Shown in pieces: positions 9,098-18,274 of a stretch of DNA of 64,000 nucleotides. The stretch comes from Lutibacter citreus (GTDB lineage Bacteria; Bacteroidota; Bacteroidia; Flavobacteriales; Flavobacteriaceae), in NCBI RefSeq assembly GCF_003260195.1, contig NZ_QEIH01000002.1, positions 496,001 to 560,000 of the forward strand, read 5' to 3'. A program made the position numbers and the translations under genes. Each line of letters opens with the position of its first letter. Position 1 is the first letter of the stretch. The notes below the pieces were generated by a model that was given only the letters and a program-made list of their open reading frames with translations, was not told the DNA's origin and did not search any database.

Positions 9098-10687
9098 ATG
9101 AGAACAGTTATACATTATATATTTTTATTAGTTTTAATTGCAAGCTTAAATTCTTGTAATAAAAATTCTTCGGAAAAAATTGATTATGCAGACAATGTGG
9201 TTATTGCTCATCGTGGAGCTTGGAAAAGTAATAACTTACCTAAAAACTCTATAGCTTCATTAAAACAAGCAATAAAACTAGGTTGTACTGGTTCTGAATT
9301 TGATGTAAGAATGACATCTGATAATGTTTTAATTATTGCGCATGATGCTGATTATAACGGATTAGAAATTGAAAAATCAACTTATGAAGAGTTATCAAAG
9401 TTTAAACTTTCTAACGGAGAAATACTACCAACTTTAAAAGATTACATAATTGCAGGTATGCAAAATAATAAAGCTACTGGCTTAGTATGTGAAATTAAAC
9501 CTTCAAAAATAGAAGGAAGAAACCTTATTATTACCGAAAACATTTTAAAACTAGTTAAAGAACTAAAAGCAGAAAGCTATATTAAAGCATATATTAGTTT
9601 TAGTTATTCAATTTTAAAAAAAATAAAAGAATTAGATCCAAATGCAAAAACTCAATATTTAGATGGCTCAAAATCTCCTGAACAATTAGAAACAGATGGA
9701 ATATCAGGATTGGATTATTTAATTTATAAGTTTAAAATAAATCCACAATGGATTGCAAGTGCAAAAGAAAAAGGAATAGATTTAAATGCTTGGACAGCCA
9801 ATAAAATTGAAGATATAGATTGGCTTTTAGCAAACGAGTTTGATTATATTACAACAGATGAACCTGAACTTGTTTTTGAAAGAATTAAAGCAAGTCCAAT
9901 TAGCAAAGGATACAAATTGGTTTGGAGCGATGAGTTTAATTATAAAGGAAAACCAGACTCTACAAAATGGACTTATGATTACGGATTTATTGCAAATAAA
10001 GAAAAACAATATTATACAGATAGTTTAAAAAATGCCCGAGTTGAAAATGGTAATTTAATAATTGAAGCGTTTAAAGAAAAAATTGCTAATAAAGATTTAA
10101 AAAACGAGAAATATAATAATACTTGGGCAGCTTATAAAGCTGAAATTGATACAGTACAATATACTTCGGCTAGGATAAAAACTGAAAACCTTGCAGAATG
10201 GAAATATGGACGTGTAGAAGCTAGAGCTAAATTACCAAAAGGACGTGGTATGTGGCCAGCAATATGGATGTTAAGTGAGTCTAGACAAGAACTGGGTTGG
10301 CCTGAAAGTGGCGAAATAGATATTATGGAACACGTAGGTTATGATAATGATACTATTCACGGAACTATTCACACGAAAGCTTATAACCATATGATAGGGA
10401 CCCAAAAAGGTAAAACTATTTTTATTGAAGACCCTAATGATACATTTCATGTATTCGCTATTGAATGGACTCCAGAAAAAATTGATTTTTTAGTAGATGA
10501 TGTAGTATACAATCACATAAAAAATGAACATAAAACAACTGCTGAATGGCCATTTGATCAAAAATTTTATTTAATTTTAAATGTTGCCGTTGGTGGTAAT
10601 TGGGGAGGCAGAGAAGGTATAGATGACACCATTTTTCCGCAGCAGATGGTAGTGGATTATATACGGGTTTTTCAAACAAAAGAATAA
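9098..10687 (+). CDS. Lipoprotein fusing a glycerophosphodiester phosphodiesterase to a GH16 beta-glucanase
   Basis: A 529-residue lipoprotein (lipobox LNSC, Cys20) with two enzyme domains. Residues 33-263 are a GDPD domain with the expected catalytic set: HRG at 38-40, Glu67 and Asp69, His82-Asp83, and Glu132/Lys134. Residues 272-526 are a GH16 domain with the laminarinase-type motif GEIDIMEHV, giving nucleophile Glu406 and acid/base Glu411. The C-terminus VVDYIRVFQ is typical of the family. GDPDs cleave glycerophosphodiesters to glycerol 3-phosphate and an alcohol; GH16 enzymes of this type cut beta-1,3 (or mixed) glucans. Linking the two in one surface or periplasmic lipoprotein next to SusCD suggests one substrate carrying both bonds, such as a phosphoglycerol-substituted beta-glucan. 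That substrate is inference; the domain calls are not in doubt. Confidence 0.93.
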   Translation: MRTVIHYIFLLVLIASLNSCNKNSSEKIDYADNVVIAHRGAWKSNNLPKNSIASLKQAIKLGCTGSEFDVRMTSDNVLIIAHDADYNGLEIEKSTYEELSKFKLSNGEILPTLKDYIIAGMQNNKATGLVCEIKPSKIEGRNLIITENILKLVKELKAESYIKAYISFSYSILKKIKELDPNAKTQYLDGSKSPEQLETDGISGLDYLIYKFKINPQWIASAKEKGIDLNAWTANKIEDIDWLLANEFDYITTDEPELVFERIKASPISKGYKLVWSDEFNYKGKPDSTKWTYDYGFIANKEKQYYTDSLKNARVENGNLIIEAFKEKIANKDLKNEKYNNTWAAYKAEIDTVQYTSARIKTENLAEWKYGRVEARAKLPKGRGMWPAIWMLSESRQELGWPESGEIDIMEHVGYDNDTIHGTIHTKAYNHMIGTQKGKTIFIEDPNDTFHVFAIEWTPEKIDFLVDDVVYNHIKNEHKTTAEWPFDQKFYLILNVAVGGNWGGREGIDDTIFPQQMVVDYIRVFQTKE

Positions 10688-10694
10688 ATTTATT

Positions 10695-11549
10695 ATGAAA
10701 TATTATTTAGTACCAATTGTTGTTTTGTTTATGAGTTTTTTAAGTTGTAATTCTGAAAAACAATCGACCCCTCAAAATCTTAATGTTATGACTTATAACA
10801 TTAGATTAGATGTCGCTTCAGATGGAGAAAATGCTTGGTCAAACAGAAAAGACTTTTTGAGTTCGCAAATACTATTTTACAGTCCAGATATATTTGGTGT
10901 TCAGGAAGCCAGACCAAATCAAATGTCCGATTTAAAAAATGCTTTAAAAAATTATAAAGCTATTGGTAAAGGAAGAGATGGTGATAATAAAGGCGAATAT
11001 TCTGCGATTTTTTACAATGCAGAAAAAGTAAGTGTTGAACAAGAAAATACATTTTGGTTGTCTGAAACACCAACTGAAATTTCAAAAGGTTGGGATGCAG
11101 CTTATCCTAGAATTTGTACATATGGACTTTTTACAATACATGAAACAAATAAAAAAATATGGGTATTTAATACGCATTTAGATCATATTGGAAATCAGGC
11201 TCGATTAAATGGTATACAATTAATTTTAAAAAAAATATCAGATTTAAATACGGATGATTTACCAGTTATTGTTATGGGTGATTTTAATGTTGAACCTAGT
11301 AGTGAATTAATAACAAATCTTAAACAAACTTTAGACGATTCTAAAGAAAAAGCAAAAAATATTTTTGGGTCAAACGGAACATTTAACGATTTTAAATTTA
11401 ATGAATTAGTTACTAAAAGAATAGATTATATTATGTTATCAAAATCCTCAAAAATTGAAGTTGAAAAGTATGGTGTACTATCTAGTTCAATAGATTTAAA
11501 ATACCCTTCAGATCATTTTCCAGTTTTAGTTAGTTTAACATTAAAGTAG
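10695..11549 (+). CDS. Endonuclease/exonuclease/phosphatase-fold lipoprotein
   Basis: A 284-residue protein with a lipoprotein signal (Cys18 in SFLSCN) and all landmarks of the EEP metal-dependent phosphoesterase fold: MTYNIRLD near residue 32, the metal ligand in DIFGVQEAR, THLDHIGNQAR, VIVMGDFNVEPSS, RIDYIML and the terminal YPSDHFPVL. EEP enzymes cleave phosphodiester or phosphomonoester bonds in DNA, phospholipids or inositol phosphates. Being exported and 7 bp downstream of the GDPD-GH16 gene, it probably acts on the same imported material rather than on chromosomal DNA. The SusCD locus therefore has two exported phosphodiesterase activities and one glycosidase. Confidence 0.9.
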   Translation: MKYYLVPIVVLFMSFLSCNSEKQSTPQNLNVMTYNIRLDVASDGENAWSNRKDFLSSQILFYSPDIFGVQEARPNQMSDLKNALKNYKAIGKGRDGDNKGEYSAIFYNAEKVSVEQENTFWLSETPTEISKGWDAAYPRICTYGLFTIHETNKKIWVFNTHLDHIGNQARLNGIQLILKKISDLNTDDLPVIVMGDFNVEPSSELITNLKQTLDDSKEKAKNIFGSNGTFNDFKFNELVTKRIDYIMLSKSSKIEVEKYGVLSSSIDLKYPSDHFPVLVSLTLK

Positions 11550-11551
11550 TA

Positions 11552-11570
11552 TTACGTTTATAAAACGTAA
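11552..11570. terminator. Short hairpin between convergent genes
   Basis: An 8-bp inverted repeat (11552-11559 and 11563-11570) with a 3-nt loop lies between the EEP gene and the convergent rsmI. A T-rich run follows on the plus strand (inside the rsmI end), so it can serve as the terminator of the SusCD locus. Confidence 0.5.
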
Positions 11571-11571
11571 A

Positions 11572-12246
11572 CTATTTTTTACCTCCTAAAACAATAACAA
11601 ATTCACCTTTTGGATCTTTTTTTGTGAAGTGTTCAAGCACTTCTGCAACAGTTCCTCGTATAGTTTCTTCGTATAATTTTGTTAATTCACGAGAAACAGA
11701 AACAGGACGATCTGCACCAAAATATTCAACAAAATTGGTGAGCGTTTTTACTAGTTTATGGGGCGATTCATAAAAAATAATAGTTCTAGTTTCTTCAGCC
11801 AAAAAAAGAAAACGTGTTTGTCTTCCTTTTTTTACCGGTAAAAATCCTTCAAAAACAAATTTATCATTTGGCAAACCACTATTTACCAATGCTGGTACAA
11901 AAGCCGTTGCACCAGGCAAACATTCAATTTTAATATCACTTTCTATACAAGCACGCGTTAATAAAAATCCAGGATCAGAAATTGCTGGCGTTCCTGCATC
12001 AGAAATTAAAGCGATAGCTTCTCCATTTTTAATACGCTGAACAATATTAGCAACTGTTTTATGTTCGTTATGCATATGATGACTATGCATATGTGTAGCA
12101 ATTTCAAAATGTTTTAACAGTTTTCCGCTAGTTCGCGTGTCTTCTGCTAAAATTAAATCAACTTCTTTTAAAACTTTTACAGCTCTAAAAGTCATATCAT
12201 CTAAATTCCCAATAGGTGTAGGTACTAAATATAATTTGGATTCCAA
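11572..12246 (-). CDS. rsmI: 16S rRNA (cytidine-1402-2'-O)-methyltransferase RsmI
   Basis: A 224-residue tetrapyrrole-methylase-fold enzyme that methylates the ribose of C1402 in 16S rRNA using SAM. Visible motifs are YLVPTPIGNLDDMTFRA at the N-terminus, the LILAEDTRTSGKLLKHF segment, ALISDAGTPAISDPG, ECLPGATAFVPALVNSGLP and FYESPHKL. All match RsmI. The bacterial average is about 280 residues; this form lacks the extra C-terminal part, as is common in Bacteroidota. The start codon is TTG (12246); no ATG lies near the conserved N-terminus. Confidence 0.95.
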   Translation of the reverse strand: MESKLYLVPTPIGNLDDMTFRAVKVLKEVDLILAEDTRTSGKLLKHFEIATHMHSHHMHNEHKTVANIVQRIKNGEAIALISDAGTPAISDPGFLLTRACIESDIKIECLPGATAFVPALVNSGLPNDKFVFEGFLPVKKGRQTRFLFLAEETRTIIFYESPHKLVKTLTNFVEYFGADRPVSVSRELTKLYEETIRGTVAEVLEHFTKKDPKGEFVIVLGGKK

Positions 12247-12291
12247 TGTTGTATTTTTTTATTTAACTACTATTTTAAATGTATATTTTAA

Positions 12292-14088
12292 TTAATCTTT
12301 ATACATTTTATCAATTAATTCTTTATACTTTTTCTGAATAACCTTTCTTTTAAGTTTTAAAGTTGCTGTAATTTCACCAGCTTCAATACTAAATTCTTTA
12401 GGTAATAAAGTTATTTTTTTAATTTTTTCAAAAACAGAAAATTCCTTTTGTAATTCATCAACACGTTTATCAATCATATCTTTTATTTGGTTATGATTAA
12501 TTAACTCTTCAATATCTTTAAAACTAATTTTATGCTCTATAGCATACTTTTTAATATTTTCAAAACTAGGTACAGCAAGCGCTGTTACGTATTTTTGTTG
12601 ATCACCAATTACTGCAATTTGCTCAATAAATGAATCATTTATTAAGGCAGTTTCCAATTTTTGAGGAGCAATATATTTTCCTCCAGAAGTTTTCATTAAA
12701 TCTTTTATTCTATCAGTAATAACAAGATTTCCTTCGGTATCTATTTTACCAGCATCACCAGTTTTAAACCAACCATTTTCAAAAACTTCAGCTGTAGCTT
12801 CTGGTTTTTTATAGTAACCACGCATTACTCCAGGTCCTTTTACTAAAATTTCGTTGTTTTCACCAATTTTAATTTCAGTTCCGTGAATTGCTTTTCCTGC
12901 TGAATTAAATTCGTAATTTTTATAGCCAAATAATGAGGCTGTTGCGGTGGTTTCTGTTAAACCATATCCACATTTAATATTTAATCCAAATGAATAGAAA
13001 AACGAAACTAAATCTGCAGCTAATGGAGCGCCTCCACAAGGCATAAATTTTATACGTCCACCAAACACATCTCTTAGTTTACATAAAACTAATTTATCAG
13101 CAATTTTATATTTTAATTTTAATATTAATGGTACTTTTTTATCAATTCGTTTGTACTTATTATTGTAAGAATTTCCAATACCCAAAGCCCAACTTGCTAA
13201 TTTCATCTTAATTGGTGAAGCTTCTTTTCTTTTATCTTGAATTGCTGCAAATATTTTCTCAAAAATACGAGGCACAGTACACATTACGGTAGGTTTAACT
13301 TCTTTTAAAACATCTGCTATTTTTTTTGGATCTTGATTAAAATAAACCTCCATACCTACATGTAAACAGAAAAACACCCAACTACGCTCATAAATATGAC
13401 TTAATGGCAAAAAACTTAATGATGAATCTGTTTCATCTACATCCAATTCGTAATCGTGTGCTTCTAATGATGTTGAAAAGTTGTTATGATCTAGCATAAC
13501 ACCTTTTGGTTCTCCGGTAGTTCCAGAAGTGTATATTATACTTGCCAGATCATTTAAATCAAGCTCATATTCTCTTTTCTGACGTTCAGTTTCAATAGAA
13601 TCTGGAAATTGTTGCTGTCTAAAATCATTAAAATAAACAGCGTTATCTGTATTTTTTAACTTAACGGTTGAATTTAAAGCTACAATTAATTTTAAATGTT
13701 TGTTAGTTTTTGAAATTTCATAAGCTTTGTTGTATTCTTCTTGGTCGCCAACAAAAATTAAAGATATTTCAGCATCATTAATTATGTACTCAGTTTCTTT
13801 TTTAGAATTGGTGGCGTAAACAGGTACTGTTATTGCTCTAATACTCATTATTCCTATATCAGCAATAATCCATTCTGGCATATTTTGAGCAAAAATAGCT
13901 ATGTTTTGATGTTCTTTAATTCCAAAATTTATAAGTGCTCTTGAAACTTCTTGAATCTGATTTCCAAAAGTCTCCCAAGAAATACCAATCCATTTATTAT
14001 TTATAGAATCTTTATAATGTATTGCATTTTTGTGTTGATATTTCAGCACATTATTTTTTATTTCAATACCAAGATGTTTGTAACTCAT
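12292..14088 (-). CDS. Long-chain acyl-CoA synthetase (AMP-forming)
   Basis: A 598-residue ANL-superfamily enzyme. The P-loop YTSGTTGEPKG is at residues 186-196, and the adenylate-binding YGLTETTA and TGDAGKID/DRIKDLMKTSGGKYIAPQ hinge motifs are all present. This is the long form typical of FadD15/FACL ligases that activate fatty acids to acyl-AMP and then acyl-CoA. No signal or membrane segment is evident. It lies 45 bp downstream of nothing on its strand and upstream of rsmI by 45 bp, so the two may share a transcript. Chain-length specificity cannot be read from sequence. Confidence 0.93.
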   Translation of the reverse strand: MSYKHLGIEIKNNVLKYQHKNAIHYKDSINNKWIGISWETFGNQIQEVSRALINFGIKEHQNIAIFAQNMPEWIIADIGIMSIRAITVPVYATNSKKETEYIINDAEISLIFVGDQEEYNKAYEISKTNKHLKLIVALNSTVKLKNTDNAVYFNDFRQQQFPDSIETERQKREYELDLNDLASIIYTSGTTGEPKGVMLDHNNFSTSLEAHDYELDVDETDSSLSFLPLSHIYERSWVFFCLHVGMEVYFNQDPKKIADVLKEVKPTVMCTVPRIFEKIFAAIQDKRKEASPIKMKLASWALGIGNSYNNKYKRIDKKVPLILKLKYKIADKLVLCKLRDVFGGRIKFMPCGGAPLAADLVSFFYSFGLNIKCGYGLTETTATASLFGYKNYEFNSAGKAIHGTEIKIGENNEILVKGPGVMRGYYKKPEATAEVFENGWFKTGDAGKIDTEGNLVITDRIKDLMKTSGGKYIAPQKLETALINDSFIEQIAVIGDQQKYVTALAVPSFENIKKYAIEHKISFKDIEELINHNQIKDMIDKRVDELQKEFSVFEKIKKITLLPKEFSIEAGEITATLKLKRKVIQKKYKELIDKMYKD

Positions 14089-14412
14089 AACTCGTTATTT
14101 TTCTAAATTGTAATATACAAATTACCTTTTTCAAAGCCCGCAAATCTAATGATATTTTAATTGCTGACTATAATTTGATGTTACACATAATGTTATTTAT
14201 GTATTATTTAGGCCTCAAAAACCTTGCCTCACCTATTAGGTAAAGGATTAAATGTTTATTTGAACTCTTTTTTACCTTTTTTGTCATATTAATTGTAAAT
14301 ATTGAAAGCCTGACATTTGTCTGAGCAAATAGAAGCCTCAAAAAATTGATTATAACTCATAAAACTAGAGTTTAATTGACTAAATTTGCACATTCTTAAA
14401 AAAATCAGGAAA
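14089..14412. other. Divergent intergenic region between the acyl-CoA synthetase gene and aspS
   Basis: This 324-bp region holds the aspS promoter element near its right end. A 10-bp direct repeat GCCTCAAAAA occurs at its middle and again near 14335. No clear -7 element for the leftward gene was found; the best is a one-base-short variant. No open reading frame was seen. Confidence 0.4.
14381..14388 (+). promoter_or_regulatory. -7 promoter element (TAAATTTG) for aspS
   Basis: Exact TAnnTTTG match whose last three bases form an in-frame TTG. A start there would lie inside the promoter, so the real start is the ATG at 14413, leaving a leader of about 20 nt. Confidence 0.75.
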
Positions 14413-16161
14413 ATGTATAGAACACATTCAAACGGAGAATTACGATTAGCAAATGTAGGTCAGGAAGTTACCTTAGCTGGTTGGGTGCAAAAATCACGTG
14501 ATAAAGGATTTATGATTTGGGTTGATTTACGCGATCGTTATGGTATAACACAACTTATTTTTGATGAAGAACGTACGTCAAAAGAAATGGTTGAAAAAGC
14601 AAAAACTTTAGGACGCGAGTTTGTAATTCAAATTACTGGAGAAGTAATTGAACGTGTTTCTAAAAACAAAAATATTCCAACAGGTGAAGTTGAAATTTTA
14701 GTAAAAAAACTAGATGTTTTAAATGAATCTAAAACACCTCCTTTTACTATTGAAGATGAAACTGATGGTGGTGATGAGTTGAGAATGAAATATCGTTACT
14801 TAGATATTAGAAGAAATCCAGTGAAGGAAAGTTTAATTTTCCGTCATAAAGTAGCTATTGAAGTTAGAAAATATTTATCAGATAAAGGTTTTATTGAAGT
14901 TGAAACGCCTGTTTTAATTAAATCTACGCCTGAAGGTGCACGTGATTTTGTGGTGCCTAGTAGAATGAATGAAGGTCAGTTTTATGCTTTACCACAATCA
15001 CCTCAAACATTTAAGCAATTGCTTATGGTTGGTGGATTGGATAAGTATTTTCAAATCGTAAAATGCTTTAGAGATGAAGATTTACGTGCAGACAGACAAC
15101 CAGAATTTACACAAATTGACTGTGAAATGGCGTTTGTTGAGCAAGAAGATATTTTAAATGCTTTTGAAGGTTTAACACGTCACTTATTAAGTGAAGTAAA
15201 CGGTGTTGAAATTGCAGAATTTCCACGTATGACGTATGATGAAGCAATGAAAAAATACGGGAATGACAAACCAGATATCAGATTTGGAATGGAGTTTGGA
15301 GAATTAAATGAAGTTGCACAACATAAAGAATTTGGTGTTTTTAACAATGCTGAATTAGTTGTTGGTATTGCAGTGCCTGGTGGAGCAAGTTACACGCGTA
15401 AAGAAATTGACAAGTTAGTTGAATGGGTTAAGCGTCCTCAAGTTGGTGCTTTAGGAATGGTATATGTAAAATGTAACGATGATGGTACTTTTAAATCATC
15501 TGTAGATAAATTTTATGAACAAGAAGATTTAGCTAAATGGGCTGAAACTACTAATGCCAAACCTGGAGATTTAATTTGTATATTAAGTGGTTTAGAAAAT
15601 AAAGTAAGAGCGCAATTAAGTGCTTTACGTATGGAATTAGCGGAGCGTTTAGGTTTACGTGATCCTAAAGTATTTGCCCCTTTATGGGTTGTAGATTTTC
15701 CTCTTTTAGAATGGGATGAAGATACAAAACGTTATCATGCAATGCACCATCCGTTTACATCTCCAAAACCGGAAGATATGGATATGTTAGATACTGATCC
15801 TGGAAAAGTAAGAGCAAACGCCTACGATTTAGTGATGAACGGAAATGAAATTGGTGGTGGTTCTATTAGAATTCACGATAAAGCTACGCAAGCTTTAATG
15901 TTAGGTCATTTAGGTTTTACTCCTGAAGAAGCTAAAGAGCAATTTGGCTTTTTAATGAATGCTTTTGAATATGGTGCGCCTCCTCACGGTGGTTTAGCAT
16001 TTGGATTAGATAGGTTGGTTGCTATTTTAGGTGGACAAGAAACCATTCGAGATTTTATAGCATTCCCAAAAAATAATAGCGGTAGAGATGTAATGATAGA
16101 TGCTCCTTCAAAAATTGATGATGAGCAACTAAAAGAATTACGCTTAAAACTAGATTTATAA
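14413..16161 (+). CDS. aspS: Aspartate--tRNA ligase
   Basis: A 582-residue class II synthetase with an N-terminal OB-fold anticodon-binding domain ([29 protein letters not shown]), class II motif 2 ([21 protein letters not shown]), the bacterial-specific GAD insertion in the middle, and motif 3 ([16 protein letters not shown]). It charges tRNA-Asp. I place the start at the ATG at 14413, not at the in-frame TTG nine codons upstream, because that TTG is part of the -7 promoter box and the conserved family N-terminus ([11 protein letters not shown]) begins here. A strong terminator follows the gene. Confidence 0.98.
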   Translation: MYRTHSNGELRLANVGQEVTLAGWVQKSRDKGFMIWVDLRDRYGITQLIFDEERTSKEMVEKAKTLGREFVIQITGEVIERVSKNKNIPTGEVEILVKKLDVLNESKTPPFTIEDETDGGDELRMKYRYLDIRRNPVKESLIFRHKVAIEVRKYLSDKGFIEVETPVLIKSTPEGARDFVVPSRMNEGQFYALPQSPQTFKQLLMVGGLDKYFQIVKCFRDEDLRADRQPEFTQIDCEMAFVEQEDILNAFEGLTRHLLSEVNGVEIAEFPRMTYDEAMKKYGNDKPDIRFGMEFGELNEVAQHKEFGVFNNAELVVGIAVPGGASYTRKEIDKLVEWVKRPQVGALGMVYVKCNDDGTFKSSVDKFYEQEDLAKWAETTNAKPGDLICILSGLENKVRAQLSALRMELAERLGLRDPKVFAPLWVVDFPLLEWDEDTKRYHAMHHPFTSPKPEDMDMLDTDPGKVRANAYDLVMNGNEIGGGSIRIHDKATQALMLGHLGFTPEEAKEQFGFLMNAFEYGAPPHGGLAFGLDRLVAILGGQETIRDFIAFPKNNSGRDVMIDAPSKIDDEQLKELRLKLDL

Positions 16162-16170
16162 CAAAAACAC

Positions 16171-16200
16171 AAACCTCAATATTTTTATTGAGGTTTTTTT
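16171..16200 (+). terminator. Rho-independent terminator after aspS
   Basis: An 11-bp perfect stem (16171-16181 and 16186-16196) with a 4-nt loop, whose right arm runs into seven T. This is a canonical intrinsic terminator. Confidence 0.92.
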
Positions 16201-16222
16201 ATCACTAAATTGAAATTTAAAA

Positions 16223-17992
16223 GTGAAAACTAATCAAGTTCATAAGAAATTAAATGAGTTAGCTTCTACAGCAATATGTGGAAATGATATTAGCTCATCT
16301 GTATTATATGTATCAGCTTTGGCAATTGCATTTGCCGGTCAATATGCATGGATAACTTTACTAATAGTATCTTTAGTATTGTTTTTATTTAGAAAAATTT
16401 ATGGTGAGGTTGTTGGTGCCTTACCTTTAAATGGTGGTGCTTATAATGCTTTATTAAACACAACTAGTAAAGGAATGGCGTCATTTGCTGCAACTTTAAC
16501 GTTGTTATCATATATGGCAACTGCGGTTATTTCTGCAAATGAAGCTATCCATTATTTACATCATTTAATACCTGCAATGCCAATAATTATTTCAACAATT
16601 GTATTATTAGCATTTTTTGCACTTTTAACTATTGGTGGTATTACAGAATCATCTAAAGTTGCTATTGGAATTTTTATTTTTCATTTGTCATCTTTAGTAA
16701 TTTTGGCTTTATTTATTTTCGTTTTCTTATTTAAAAATGACTTATCCATTTTTATTGAAAACTGGCACGCTCCGGTTACAAATGGGAGTATTAGTAATGC
16801 TATATTTTTAGGTTTTGCGGCTTCTATGTTAGGTGTTTCTGGTTTTGAAAGTTCTGCCAATTTTGTTGAAGAACAAGAAAAAGGTGTGTTTCCAAAAACA
16901 TTAAGAAATATGTGGGCAATAGTAAGTATTGTAAACCCATTAATGGCTGTTTTGGCATTAGCTTTATTTACAATTCCTGTTTTACAAAGTAGCGAATTTC
17001 AAAATACATTACTTATTGAAATGGGACATTATGTTGGCGGAAAATGGGTGGCAACTTTAATTGCAGTTGATGCCTTTTTAGTGTTAAGTGGTGCAGTTTT
17101 AACAAGTTTTGTTGGGGTGTCTGGTTTATTAGAACGTATGACTTTAGATAGAGTTATGCCTCAGTTTTTCTTAAAGAAAAGTTCTAGAGGAAGTTCTTAC
17201 AGAATTATACTTATGTTTTTCTTTTTATCGGTTTCAGTATTATTAATAACTAATGGAGATGTAAAACTATTAGCAGGTGTTTATACTATTTCATTCTTAT
17301 CTGTAATGGCATTGTTCGGAATTGGTAATATATTATTAAAAGTTAAAAGAAAATCTCTACCTAGGCCTGAAGTAGCTTCCTGGCTATCTATTTTAATAGC
17401 AATTGGCGCTGTTATAGTTGCCTTAGTGGGTAATATTACAATGAAAACGGAAGGTGATGCTCCAAGTAATTTAATGGTATTTTTAGATTATTTTATTCCT
17501 TCAATTATTTTTATTGCATTTATGTTGAATAGAACTGTAATTCTAAATTTCTTATTGCACGTTATGCATACAATATTTGATCCTGTTATAAGCCTTATTC
17601 ATAAAATAGATGGAAAAATATTGAAAACAATTGATGAAATAAACTCACAAGAATTTGTTTTCTTTACCAAAGGAGACAATATTGCATCACTAAATAAAGT
17701 AATGTTGTATATTATTAAAAATGAGCATACAAAAAAAATAAAAATTGTATTGGCATTGGAAAAGGATGAGGTAATACCTCCAAATTTACCAATGGAAATA
17801 GAGTTTTTAGGAAAAGAATATCCAGAGATTAATATTGAATTTTTAATAATTGATGGTAAGTTCTCTCCTAAATTAATTCAAGAACTTTCTAAAAAATGGA
17901 AAATTCCTGTAAACTTTATGTTCATAGGATCTCCAAGCGATAAATTTCCATATAAAATTGAACAATTGGGTGGTGTTAGGTTAATTATCTAA
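16223..17992 (+). CDS. APC-family amino acid permease
   Basis: A 589-residue membrane protein. About twelve hydrophobic segments span roughly residues 20-450, starting with the AICGNDISSSVLYVSALAIAFAGQYAW helix typical of amino acid/polyamine/organocation transporters; a conserved GFESSANFVEEQ region follows TM6. The last 110 residues form a soluble domain (from about 480) with alternating beta and alpha elements, which could be a regulatory USP-like tail. The start codon is GTG, 6 bases after the last in-frame alternatives. Substrate is unknown. A terminator separates it from aspS, so it must have its own promoter, which I could not identify. Confidence 0.88.
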   Translation: MKTNQVHKKLNELASTAICGNDISSSVLYVSALAIAFAGQYAWITLLIVSLVLFLFRKIYGEVVGALPLNGGAYNALLNTTSKGMASFAATLTLLSYMATAVISANEAIHYLHHLIPAMPIIISTIVLLAFFALLTIGGITESSKVAIGIFIFHLSSLVILALFIFVFLFKNDLSIFIENWHAPVTNGSISNAIFLGFAASMLGVSGFESSANFVEEQEKGVFPKTLRNMWAIVSIVNPLMAVLALALFTIPVLQSSEFQNTLLIEMGHYVGGKWVATLIAVDAFLVLSGAVLTSFVGVSGLLERMTLDRVMPQFFLKKSSRGSSYRIILMFFFLSVSVLLITNGDVKLLAGVYTISFLSVMALFGIGNILLKVKRKSLPRPEVASWLSILIAIGAVIVALVGNITMKTEGDAPSNLMVFLDYFIPSIIFIAFMLNRTVILNFLLHVMHTIFDPVISLIHKIDGKILKTIDEINSQEFVFFTKGDNIASLNKVMLYIIKNEHTKKIKIVLALEKDEVIPPNLPMEIEFLGKEYPEINIEFLIIDGKFSPKLIQELSKKWKIPVNFMFIGSPSDKFPYKIEQLGGVRLII

Positions 17993-18074
17993 AAAATAAA
18001 AATATTATAACTAAGGTTATATGTATTGAAATAAAAGTATTTGATTATTTTTAAAAACAATCTAACTATAAAAA

Positions 18075-18230
18075 GTGAATAGTCATAACTCAAATATTTT
18101 TAATTACGATTTTGATTGGGTAAAACCCAACAAAAAGAATGCTAAAGAGCAGGTAAAAGAGACCTGTTGTAAAAAATTTAAAAAGAAAGGAGAAAAGAAA
18201 TGTAAAAATTGCCCAAAACGTATTAAGTAG
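18075..18230 (+). CDS. Small Cys-rich basic protein, hypothetical
   Basis: A 51-codon frame starting at GTG. The second half is strongly basic and holds four cysteines in the arrangement CC, then 11 residues on, C-x-x-C-P (ETCCKKFKKKGEKKCKNCPK). Short proteins with this C-terminal pattern occur in flavobacteria, and the spacing suggests a metal-binding knuckle. It lies between the APC permease and the CLC gene, both on the same strand. The start codon is uncertain because no promoter or ribosome signal fixes it. I cannot assign a function. Confidence 0.55.
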   Translation: MNSHNSNIFNYDFDWVKPNKKNAKEQVKETCCKKFKKKGEKKCKNCPKRIK

Positions 18231-18244
18231 TTCTTAATTTTAGG

Positions 18245-18252
18245 TATTTTTG
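18245..18252 (+). promoter_or_regulatory. -7 promoter element (TATTTTTG) for the CLC gene
   Basis: Exact TAnnTTTG match 22 bp upstream of the ATG at 18275, in the short gap after the small Cys-rich gene. Confidence 0.65.
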
Positions 18253-18274
18253 CACATTCTTTTTTTAAAAAACA

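Noticed and set aside
10695..11549. EEP-fold protein as a DNA-uptake nuclease
   Set aside because: It is a lipoprotein in a SusCD-GDPD-GH16 locus with no competence genes nearby; a role on the imported substrate fits better.
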